Below are positions 1 through 5,457 of a stretch of 5,457 nt of DNA, piece by piece (positions within the stretch are counted from its first letter, which is position 1; the number at the start of each line of letters is the position of its first letter). The DNA lies in contig DAOVAE010000091.1 in assembly GCA_030671225.1 (NCBI GenBank), positions 1 through 5,457 of the forward strand, in the 5' to 3' direction. Made by a program: the position numbers and the translations under genes. Under the pieces are notes generated by a model that did no database searches, was not told the origin of the DNA, and was given only the letters and a program-made list of their open reading frames with translations. This DNA comes from Desulfobacteraceae bacterium. GTDB taxonomy: Bacteria; Desulfobacterota; Desulfobacteria; Desulfobacterales; UBA11574.

Positions 1-1
1 G

Positions 2-121
2 TTGGCCATGGTCAATTATAGAGCTGTCCCCAAAAATTCAATAATTAAGCCAGGTGATCGGCTCTCTTTGTTTCCTAGAGAATATCCTGTATTTGCTGAT
101 TGGAAGGATCTGCGATTTTAA
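2..121 (+). CDS. MoaD/ThiS-like beta-grasp protein, C-terminal fragment (5' end outside window)
   Basis: An open frame enters from the left edge and stops at TAA 119-121, leaving 39 residues. The fragment has the arrangement V-N-Y-R-x-V-P, a short spacer with hydrophobic residues, then K-P-G-D-R-L-S-L-F-P. This matches the last strands of MoaD/ThiS-type sulfur carriers (VNG...V...L..GD.V.LFP), in which the GD turn precedes the final strand. Family members that act as sulfur carriers for molybdopterin or thiamine synthesis end in Gly-Gly, which is adenylated and thiocarboxylated. This one instead continues as P-R-E-Y-P-V-F-A-D-W-K-D-L-R-F and stops, with no GG. It may therefore be a non-carrier ubiquitin-fold protein (such GG-less domains are known, for example the one fused to Mut7-C) or a carrier that is trimmed. 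The start and any upstream partner genes are not visible. The assignment rests on a short segment, so confidence is moderate. Confidence 0.5.
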   Translation: MAMVNYRAVPKNSIIKPGDRLSLFPREYPVFADWKDLRF

Positions 122-157
122 TTGCTATGTTTCGTTTATAGTCGGCAATCCTTTTTT
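121..157 (+). terminator. Possible weak intrinsic terminator after the MoaD/ThiS-like gene
   Basis: Starting at the last base of the stop codon, ATTGC (121-125) can pair with GCAAT (145-149). Inside this, TAT (126-128) can pair with ATA (138-140), leaving an asymmetric bulge. The stem is followed by CC and six T residues (152-157). Position and order fit a rho-independent terminator, but the stem is short, A+T-rich and interrupted, so termination may be weak. Confidence 0.35.
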
Positions 158-236
158 GTCGGGCAATAAATGAAAATCCGGCTCCAAGCTCCAGTATAAA
201 GCCCATTATTTCCCGTTTCTAAAAAACGAAACAAAA

Positions 237-378
237 TCAAACAACCATGGTTAAGGGCTTTCTCAATAATAACTTCGCGGAATTGGCGCTCAGCTTTGGG
301 TCAGATTTGGCCAACCCGGTGGCGTGGTTGAGCAAACCCACAGTAACAGCGAGCTGTTTCGAGGAGTTTGCGATTTAG
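237..378. repeat. G+C-richer block open on both strands, possible dispersed-repeat fragment
   Basis: This stretch lies between two convergent genes and is visibly richer in G+C than the A+T-rich bases to its left. It is open on both strands. Forward, ATG 247 to TAG 376-378 would give 43 residues; in reverse, the frame runs from about 376 to TGA at 237-239 with no start near its beginning. Neither frame has a convincing ribosome binding site or a recognised domain. Two small hairpins occur: CAACC/GGTTG around 311-330 with a 9-base loop, and AACAGC-GA-GCTGTT at 345-358. A block open on both strands, with local symmetry and distinct composition, is typical of dispersed repeats or decayed mobile sequence. 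Repetition elsewhere cannot be seen from this window, so this is a tentative call and not a gene. Confidence 0.25.
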
Positions 379-380
379 GT

Positions 381-2567
381 TTACTTATAAAAGCCATGCT
401 TGCTGAGATAATACACCTGTAAGATCCTTAATTCATCAAAATCGATTTCTTCCTTACACGCATCGACCACGGGGCGCAAATATGCCGGGCCAAGACGGTC
501 AAATGCTTGAAGGACAACCTTCTGCTGGTCCGATGTCAGGTTCGAAAGGTTCCGTAGTCCCTCGGACCTGAGTATGTGTCCATCCTGAAGGTATTTGAAC
601 AAATGATTTAAAACCGTGTTTTGTTTAATGCTGTAAGCGGCCATGATCTCAGAAACTGATTGCCCGGCGTTGTAAGCTTCTCCGACTTCAATATATCTAG
701 GCTTACGGGTAAGCTTCGGCTTGGTTGCGGTGGCTTGTTCTTTTTTTGGAGTTTCTTGAATCCCATGGGTTTTGCAATATCTGCAAATAAGATCTAAGAA
801 AATCGATCCGTATTTTTCCAATTTATGATTTCCCACTCCGTAAATTTCGCGAAAACTGTCCCGAGATTGTGGAAAGTAGGCTGCCATTTGCATTAACGAT
901 TTGTCCGAGAAGATAACATAGGGTGGCAAATCAGAATCATCCGCCAACCTTTTTCGCTCTTTTCGCAGGATTTCAAAAAGATCCCGGTCAATGTCCAAAT
1001 CGAATTCTTCATCTTTTTTCTTTGCTGTCATCTTATCCGTCTGATCTTTTTCCAGCCTGCCGAAAACAGTCTCTTTTCCCTGGAATACATCCCAGGATTT
1101 GGCAGTAATTTCCAACCCCCCGTATTCCATGTCCTGGATGATAAGCCCTTTCTGGATAAACTGGCGTGACAGATGGAACCATTGTTTTTTCGAATACTCT
1201 TTTCCGATGCCGTATGTGGATAACCGTTGATGTCCGAACCTTAACACTTTTTTTGCCTTGGAGCCGCGCAGCACATCGATTATATGACCGGCCCCAAACC
1301 GCTCTCCTGTTCGCCTGACACAAGAAAGAAACTTCTGGGCCGCCACGGTGATATCCTCTTTCTCCTGTTCACCGGCCAGGCAATTGTCGCACATGTCGCA
1401 TTTTTCGGTCTGATGCGCTTCCCCGAAATAATTCAGCAAGGGGATGCGGCGGCAACCATCGCTCTCGATAAACCGCAGAAAAGCATTAAGGTGGATGCCG
1501 GCCACCCGCTGTTCATGGTCGGATTTCTGATCTATAAAATACTTGATTTTTCGGATATCCGCATAAGAAAACAACATGAGACAATGGGCTCGTAACCCGT
1601 CGCGTCCGGCCCTGCCGATCTCTTGGTAATAGCTTTCGATATTTTTTGGCATATCATAATGGATGACGAACCGGACATTCGGCTTGTTTATCCCCATCCC
1701 GAAAGCTATGGTGGCCACAATGATGTGCACATCGTCATTGATGAACAACTCCTGGTTCTGTTTTCGCTGGATTTCGGTTAACCCCGCGTGATAGGGTCTG
1801 ACGGAAAACCCCTTATTGTTCAACACTTGGGAAAGCTCGTCCACCTGTCTACGGGAAAAACAGTAGATAATACCGGATTGGCTCTGAAATTTTTCTAAAA
1901 AGTCGAGGGTCTGTACAAGGGGATTATCTTTCAAGACAACCTGAATGAACAGGTTTTCCCGGTCAAAGCTTGCGATAAATTCATTGGATCCATCAAATGT
2001 AAGGTTGTTTTTAATATCGCCCTGAACCCTGGGTGTGGCTGTGGCAGTCAGCGCAAGGCATACAGCTTCTGGAAAATGGGACTTTACCTCAACTAATTGC
2101 CGGTATTCAGGACGAAAGTCGTGTCCCCATTCGGATATGCAATGGGCCTCATCGATAGTTATACAATCAACTCGAACCGAGGATGAAAGCATCTCTATTA
2201 TCCCTGGTTTCAGCAGTGTTTCCGGGGCTACGTAAAGCAGTTTAGCCTTGCCCTGCTTAATGCGACTCATATTTCGGCGATATTCGTCCGGCGTCAATGA
2301 ACTGTTCAAGACAACCGCAGCTACACCCAATTCCGTTAACTGCCCCATCTGGTCCTTCATCAGTGAGATCAGCGGGGAAACCACGATGGTAAGCCCTTTA
2401 AATATTAGCGCAGGGACCTGATAACAGAGCGATTTTCCTCCACCGGTCGGCATGATTACCAGGGTGTCTTCTTTTGAAAGAACACTCGCGATAATCTCAG
2501 CTTGAAGAGGCCTGAATTCATCATAGCCGAATACGGATTTCAATATGGTTTTTGTCTGATCGATCAT
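381..2567 (-). CDS. recQ: ATP-dependent DNA helicase RecQ
   Basis: RecQ is a 3'-5' superfamily 2 DNA helicase acting in recombination and stalled-fork repair. Visible in order: motif 0 FGYDEFRPLQ (13-22); Walker A TGGGKS (41-46, catalytic K45); motif Ia SPLISLMKDQ (64-73); DEAH box (139-142) followed by the RecQ aromatic-rich loop to about 155; TAT of motif III (174-176); motif IV around 232-239; motif V FGMGINKPNVR (289-299); motif VI QEIGRAGRDG (315-324). Cys372, 390, 393 and 396 form the zinc site. An RQC winged-helix region (about 404-505) and an HRDC domain (about 524-602) follow. The last 105 or so residues resemble the extra helix-turn-helix domain found in some RecQs, making it longer than E. 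coli RecQ (about 610). ATG 2567 leaves 12 residues before motif 0; the next in-frame Met (39) lies inside Walker A, so this start is preferred despite no good Shine-Dalgarno. No frameshift or missing key residue is seen. Confidence 0.97.
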   Translation of the reverse strand: MIDQTKTILKSVFGYDEFRPLQAEIIASVLSKEDTLVIMPTGGGKSLCYQVPALIFKGLTIVVSPLISLMKDQMGQLTELGVAAVVLNSSLTPDEYRRNMSRIKQGKAKLLYVAPETLLKPGIIEMLSSSVRVDCITIDEAHCISEWGHDFRPEYRQLVEVKSHFPEAVCLALTATATPRVQGDIKNNLTFDGSNEFIASFDRENLFIQVVLKDNPLVQTLDFLEKFQSQSGIIYCFSRRQVDELSQVLNNKGFSVRPYHAGLTEIQRKQNQELFINDDVHIIVATIAFGMGINKPNVRFVIHYDMPKNIESYYQEIGRAGRDGLRAHCLMLFSYADIRKIKYFIDQKSDHEQRVAGIHLNAFLRFIESDGCRRIPLLNYFGEAHQTEKCDMCDNCLAGEQEKEDITVAAQKFLSCVRRTGERFGAGHIIDVLRGSKAKKVLRFGHQRLSTYGIGKEYSKKQWFHLSRQFIQKGLIIQDMEYGGLEITAKSWDVFQGKETVFGRLEKDQTDKMTAKKKDEEFDLDIDRDLFEILRKERKRLADDSDLPPYVIFSDKSLMQMAAYFPQSRDSFREIYGVGNHKLEKYGSIFLDLICRYCKTHGIQETPKKEQATATKPKLTRKPRYIEVGEAYNAGQSVSEIMAAYSIKQNTVLNHLFKYLQDGHILRSEGLRNLSNLTSDQQKVVLQAFDRLGPAYLRPVVDACKEEIDFDELRILQVYYLSKHGFYK

Positions 2568-2727
2568 AGAGTTTTTTATGACAAAATTAACAGATATACA
2601 TGAGCTCGTTTATTAAATCCAGGCTTGCAGGATCCATATTTATCCAAAATATAATGCTTGGAGTAAAGATAAATACGAACTATATGATATATGCGTTATA
2701 ATAGCAAATATCCGCTGTTTTTTCTTA

Positions 2728-2769
2728 AGGCTCACTAATCTCGCTAAAAGCAGCGATTTTGCTGAGCCT
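2728..2769. repeat. 42-bp imperfect hairpin
   Basis: AGGCTCA (2728-2734) is perfectly complementary to TGAGCCT (2763-2769). Inside, TCGCT (2741-2745) pairs with AGCGA (2752-2756) around the loop AAAAGC, giving a two-part stem with an internal loop. On the plus strand it is followed by a mixed T/C run, not a clean T tract; on the minus strand it is followed by TTAAG and six A residues, so neither side is a textbook terminator. On the minus strand it lies about 160 bases upstream of the recQ start and could fall within a recQ leader or be a small repeat. The pairing is visible directly; any function is unknown. Confidence 0.5.
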
Positions 2770-3257
2770 ATTCTCTTTTCAAAATTTGGCTTACAATATA
2801 CCTTTCTTTTCAATACCAAAGAACTTCCACATATGATCACCCATTACGATTAATTGAAGACAACTTTTCGTTAAAACTCTCCGAGTCCTTCAAATTCCAG
2901 GCAAAGCATCATTAAGCCTCGATGGTGATCAGACGTAGGAAGTGTCACTGTTTGAGTGTATTAGTGAGCGTTGTGAAAAAGCAGCAAAAAAAAAGCCTTG
3001 AGTTTGTGCCTATGGAAACCGGTCCTGCCAATAACATGATTATACAAGATTGGCGCCTGCTTTTTCATTACGCACACTTATGCGCGAGTTTGACACGACC
3101 GGAGTCTGATTATCATCGAGGCGGGCGTTCCTATTTGCATAATTTTTCAACTCTGACAAAGTAGAATTAATTGTGGCAGACTTAATCAGTTTAAAATAGA
3201 AATCCAAGAATATCATGGCTTTTCAATTATAAGCTCGATTGCCGTCTCAAATAATAG

Positions 3258-3286
3258 TTGACCCGTCGTAAGCAAAATGACAAAAT
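3258..3286 (+). promoter_or_regulatory. Candidate sigma-70-type promoter for the regulator-lolA unit
   Basis: TTGACC (3258-3263, five of six matches to the -35 consensus) is followed after exactly 17 bases by CAAAAT (3281-3286, four of six matches to the -10 consensus). It faces the regulator gene and would start transcription near 3293, giving a leader of roughly 140 bases that includes the inverted-repeat element at 3300-3386. In A+T-rich DNA such matches arise by chance, so confidence is low. Confidence 0.3.
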
Positions 3287-3299
3287 CTAATAATCGCTG

Positions 3300-3386
3300 A
3301 CTTCGTGGGCATTTCAGATGATTAGAGTAATTGTCATTCCCACAAAGTAGGTCCTCGACCCGATCTGGGAACGGGAATCCAGATCC
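3300..3386. repeat. Compound inverted-repeat (REP-like) element upstream of the regulator
   Basis: Three pairings overlap here. ACTTCGTGGG (3300-3309) pairs with CCCACAAAGT (3339-3348) at 9 of 10 positions. ATTCCC (3336-3341) is complementary to GGGAAT (3373-3378). GATCTGG (3362-3368) pairs perfectly with CCAGATC (3379-3385) around a 10-base loop. The phrases GTCATTCCC and GGGAATCCAG resemble the two ends of the small palindromic intergenic repeats (ATTCCC...GGGAAT type) scattered through many proteobacterial genomes, here enlarged or degenerate. It ends about 50 bases before the regulator start, so if transcribed it would fold in the leader. Copies elsewhere cannot be checked from this window. 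Confidence 0.5.
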
Positions 3387-3435
3387 TGTTACCTCCGTTT
3401 ATTGAGAAGTTGCATGTTGAAGCAAGAGAAGACTA

Positions 3436-4806
3436 ATGAAAGAAAAAAAGACTGTATTGATTGTAGATGACGACAGTGTCCATCGAACTATGTTGCAAAC
3501 CCTCATTGGAGGGTGGGGATATGATATTACCGAGGCGGATGACGGTTCCACCGCAATCAAAGAGGTTGAAAAACGACCCTTTGACATGGTTTTAATGGAT
3601 GTCAGAATGCTTAAAGTTTCCGGTCTTGAGGCGCTGGAGAGCATAAAAGATTTTAACCCTGCCATACCGGTAACCATTATGACCGCCTATTCATCTGTTG
3701 ATACGGCTGTTGAAGCTTTGAAAAAAGGAGCTTACGATTACCTTACCAAACCCCTTGATTTCGACAAGCTGCGGCTCACTCTGGAAAGGGCCATGGAACA
3801 CACCCGGCTAAAAGAGGAAAACCGTCTCCTGAAGGAAAACCTTGAAAAACATTTTGATATGCAGAATATCATTGGTCGCAGCCCGGCCATGGCAAATCTT
3901 TTGGAAACAGTGGCCCATGTGGCCCCTTCCGAAGCAACCGTCATGATTACAGGTGCATCCGGTACAGGCAAAGAATTGATTGCCGGGGCGATCCATTTTA
4001 ACAGCCCGAGAAAAGACGGACCTTTTGTTAAGATCAATTGCGCTGCCATTACGGAAACACTTCTCGAATCGGAGCTTTTCGGACATGAAAAAGGGTCCTT
4101 TACAGGTGCTGACCGCAGAAAAGAAGGGCGTTTCTATCAGGCAAACGGAGGGAGTCTATTTCTGGACGAGGTTAGTGAAATGCCCCTGACCATGCAGGTA
4201 AAACTCTTGCGTGTGTTGCAGGAAAGAGAATTAACTCGTGTGGGCGGAGAAAAGGTGATCAATGTTGATGTGAGGGTAATTGCGGCCACCAACAAAAATC
4301 TTGCAGACCTGATAGCTAAGGGACTGTTCCGGGAAGATCTTTACTACCGACTTAATGTTGTCAGCCTGGAAATTCCCTCCTTAAAGGAGAGAAGAGACGA
4401 TATTCCACTGCTGGCACAACATTTTCTGGAAATGTTTGCAGAAAAGAATCGTAAAGAAATAAAGGGATTTACACCCCGTGCAATGGATCAACTTATAAGA
4501 TATGATTGGCCCGGGAATGTTCGCGAACTGATGAATGCTGTTGAAAGGGGTGTTGTGCTTGCTCTCGCCGAATACCTTGACAATGAAGACCTTACGATAA
4601 TACAAAGTCCGTCGCAGCAGCCTACTGAAATCTTGCCTGTTATTGATGACAAAGATAACGATATGACTCTTGAGCAGGTTGAAAAGGACACCATTTTACT
4701 TACTCTGGAAAATACATCCGGCAACAAAAGCATGGCTGCGAGGCGTCTTGGCATAACCAGAAAAACCCTGCATAAGAAGCTTAAAAAATACGGAGTTATG
4801 CCTTAA
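3436..4806 (+). CDS. zraR: Sigma-54-dependent response regulator, ZraR-like (NtrC family)
   Basis: A cytoplasmic two-component regulator that, once phosphorylated, uses ATP to open promoters with sigma-54 RNA polymerase. The receiver domain (about 5-120) has acidic residues D11-D13, phospho-acceptor D55, T83 and K105. A short linker helix leads to the AAA+ domain (about 145-375): Walker A GASGTGKE (173-180, K179), sigma-54 contact loop GSFTGA (220-225), Walker B LFLDE (241-245), FREDLYYRLNV (298-308) and sensor II WPGNVREL (358-365). A Fis-type helix-turn-helix lies near 424-452. Length (456) and residues such as NPAIPV, MTAYSSV, KPLDFD and GNK..AARRLGITRKTL recall E. coli ZraR closely, but orthology is not proven and AtoC-type names are equally possible. 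ATG 3436 follows a weak AGAGAAG; an in-frame TGA at 3418 blocks any longer start. No partner kinase adjoins it in the window. lolA begins 34 bases downstream. Confidence 0.95.
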   Translation: MKEKKTVLIVDDDSVHRTMLQTLIGGWGYDITEADDGSTAIKEVEKRPFDMVLMDVRMLKVSGLEALESIKDFNPAIPVTIMTAYSSVDTAVEALKKGAYDYLTKPLDFDKLRLTLERAMEHTRLKEENRLLKENLEKHFDMQNIIGRSPAMANLLETVAHVAPSEATVMITGASGTGKELIAGAIHFNSPRKDGPFVKINCAAITETLLESELFGHEKGSFTGADRRKEGRFYQANGGSLFLDEVSEMPLTMQVKLLRVLQERELTRVGGEKVINVDVRVIAATNKNLADLIAKGLFREDLYYRLNVVSLEIPSLKERRDDIPLLAQHFLEMFAEKNRKEIKGFTPRAMDQLIRYDWPGNVRELMNAVERGVVLALAEYLDNEDLTIIQSPSQQPTEILPVIDDKDNDMTLEQVEKDTILLTLENTSGNKSMAARRLGITRKTLHKKLKKYGVMP

Positions 4807-4826
4807 CGGGCTTCTTCAAATTCTTT

Positions 4827-4832
4827 GAGGAA
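4827..4832 (+). promoter_or_regulatory. Ribosome binding site of lolA
   Basis: GAGGAA lies eight bases before ATG 4841. It fixes that ATG as the start over the next in-frame Met (residue 37), and the resulting N-terminus is a proper signal peptide. It lies in the 34-base gap after the regulator stop, consistent with translation from a shared mRNA. Confidence 0.7.
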
Positions 4833-4840
4833 AGTGACAG

Positions 4841-5457
4841 ATGAAGTCAAAATTAATACCTTTAATTTTTTTTACACTTGTCTTTTTTTATGCCCAGGCA
4901 GTCCTATGCCAAAATTCTTCTCCAATATTAAATTCCGCTGCAGAGGGAATGAATCTGACCCTGGATGATATCGTAAAGAGAATTGAAAATCGGTACGCTG
5001 TTTCAGGATTTGCAGCAGACTTTTTCCAAGTATCGACAATAAAAGCCATGGAAATAACAGATACCGCCTCGGGAAAAGCCTTTTTTAAACGACCAGGCAG
5101 GATGAGATGGGAATATGAAATGCCTGACCCGCAAATTATTATATCTGACAGTAAAACCCTATGGATATACCGCCCGGATGACAACCAGGTCATGATCGGA
5201 AGCTCTCCCTCTTTTTTTGGAGACGGCAAAGGAGCCTGCTTTCTTTCAGATATGAAGATGATACGGCAAAAATTCAGTATTACTCTCGAAAAAAAGGCAG
5301 ATTACGGATACCATGTACTGAAACTTTTACCCAAAGAAAAGACATTCGATGTATCCGTTATATATTTATCCGTTTCGGCAATGACTTTCGATGTTTTTCG
5401 GATCGTTACCCATAATTCATACGGGGATGAAACCCGAATCGCCCTAAGCAATATTCA
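4841..5457 (+). CDS. lolA: Outer-membrane lipoprotein carrier LolA (3' end outside window)
   Basis: LolA is the periplasmic chaperone that accepts lipoproteins released by the LolCDE inner-membrane transporter and carries them to the outer membrane. The frame is open for 205 codons to the window edge. It starts with a signal peptide: Lys2 and Lys4, a hydrophobic core at about 5-18, and probable cleavage after A-Q-A at residue 20. The mature part has the LolA layout: an N-terminal helix (L-T-L-D-D-I-V-K-R-I-E), a G-F-x-A-x-F-x-Q strand (56-63), G-K-A-F-F-K-R-P-G-R-M-R-W-E-Y (78-92), then I-I-I-S-D-S-K-T-L-W-I-Y (99-110) with D-D-N-Q-V. By comparison with typical LolA proteins (about 200-230 residues), only the last strand or so is missing. 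It is co-directional with the regulator 34 bases upstream and probably in one operon. Cys23 is not in a lipobox, so it is soluble, as expected. Confidence 0.9.
   Translation, partial: MKSKLIPLIFFTLVFFYAQAVLCQNSSPILNSAAEGMNLTLDDIVKRIENRYAVSGFAADFFQVSTIKAMEITDTASGKAFFKRPGRMRWEYEMPDPQIIISDSKTLWIYRPDDNQVMIGSSPSFFGDGKGACFLSDMKMIRQKFSITLEKKADYGYHVLKLLPKEKTFDVSVIYLSVSAMTFDVFRIVTHNSYGDETRIALSNI

Larger units (their letters stand above)
2568..3435. other. 868-bp intergenic region between divergent recQ and the regulator gene
   Basis: No convincing protein or RNA gene was found. The region is A+T-rich with many stops in all frames. The two longest open stretches (about 66 and 80 codons) lack ribosome binding sites and recognisable domains. 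It contains the 2728-2769 hairpin, a perfect 6-bp inverted repeat GCCAAT (3027-3032) / ATTGGC (3049-3054) with a 16-base loop, a promoter-like pair at 3258-3286 and a compound inverted-repeat element at 3300-3386. It must hold the promoters for recQ (leftward) and the regulator (rightward). I saw no tRNA, no CRISPR pattern and no GG-N10-GC sigma-54 promoter among the candidates I checked by eye. Confidence 0.6.

Noticed and set aside
2625..2702. Perfect TATAAT boxes on the plus strand at 2650-2655 and 2697-2702
   Set aside because: The first has only a TTGCAG at 19-base spacing and the second has no -35 match at a usable distance; no gene follows in that direction and the DNA is A+T-rich.
2640..2840. 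A 66-codon open frame on the minus strand upstream of recQ
   Set aside because: No ribosome binding site and no recognised domain; it runs through the 2728-2769 hairpin and A+T-rich DNA with Lys/Leu/Ser/Ile-rich composition typical of chance frames.
2865..2960. A short minus-strand reading with a protein-like stretch (L-E-F-E-G-L-G-E-F before a stop)
   Set aside because: The frame is interrupted just upstream and too short to assign; it could be a gene remnant but nothing supports a family.
3090..3116. Perfect TTGACA followed by TATCAT on the plus strand
   Set aside because: The spacing is only 15 bases, and it lies over 300 bases from the regulator start; kept only as a weak possibility.
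2922..3164. An 80-codon open frame on the plus strand in the spacer
   Set aside because: No Shine-Dalgarno before its ATG, no domain or membrane pattern, a run of Lys codons from a poly-A tract, and no coding-like composition.
3160..3435. Search for a sigma-54 (-24/-12) promoter before the regulator, including TGGCAG near 3174
   Set aside because: No GG-N10-GC arrangement was found; TGGCAG is not followed by GC at the required distance.
4901..4912. Cys23 of LolA as a possible lipoprotein attachment site
   Set aside because: The preceding residues A-V-L do not form a lipobox (small residue expected at -1), and LolA is a soluble periplasmic protein.
4888..5229. A 113-codon open frame antisense to lolA
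   Set aside because: It lies wholly over the LolA coding frame, whose signal peptide and conserved motifs are clear; the antisense frame has no ribosome binding site or recognisable domain.

Overview
The window most likely comes from a sulfate-reducer-type deltaproteobacterium (Desulfobacterota, perhaps Desulfobacterales). This is an inference from protein character: a RecQ with an added C-terminal helix-turn-helix region, a ZraR-like sigma-54 activator, a LolA followed closely behind it, moderate G+C, and long A+T-rich spacers. No RNA marker gene is present to confirm it.

Layout, left to right. Positions 2-121 (+) hold the last 39 codons of a protein resembling the C-terminal part of MoaD/ThiS-type beta-grasp (ubiquitin-like) proteins. 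A weak hairpin plus a six-T run follows at once. Positions 237-378 are a G+C-richer block, open on both strands and carrying two small hairpins; it looks more like a repeat fragment than a gene. Positions 381-2567 (-) are an intact 728-residue RecQ helicase, convergent with the MoaD/ThiS-like gene. Positions 2568-3435 are an 868-bp spacer between the divergent recQ and regulator genes. It has no convincing gene but contains a 42-bp hairpin (2728-2769), a smaller inverted repeat (3027-3054), a possible sigma-70-type promoter (3258-3286) and a compound inverted-repeat element (3300-3386). Positions 3436-4806 (+) encode an intact 456-residue sigma-54-dependent response regulator of the ZraR/AtoC/NtrC family. 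Thirty-four bases later, 4841 to the window end (+) encodes LolA, cut off near its C-terminus.

How they may work together: the regulator and lolA are tightly spaced, co-directional and probably co-transcribed. ZraR in enterobacteria belongs to an envelope-stress (zinc-responsive) system and LolA carries lipoproteins across the periplasm, so an envelope-homeostasis link is plausible but inferred. No histidine kinase gene adjoins the regulator within the window. RecQ is a self-contained DNA repair/recombination gene with no evident link to its neighbours.

I found no clear evidence of an undescribed multi-gene system. The features most worth a second look are the structured intergenic elements, the regulator-lolA pairing without an adjacent kinase, and the ubiquitin-like protein that lacks a Gly-Gly tail.
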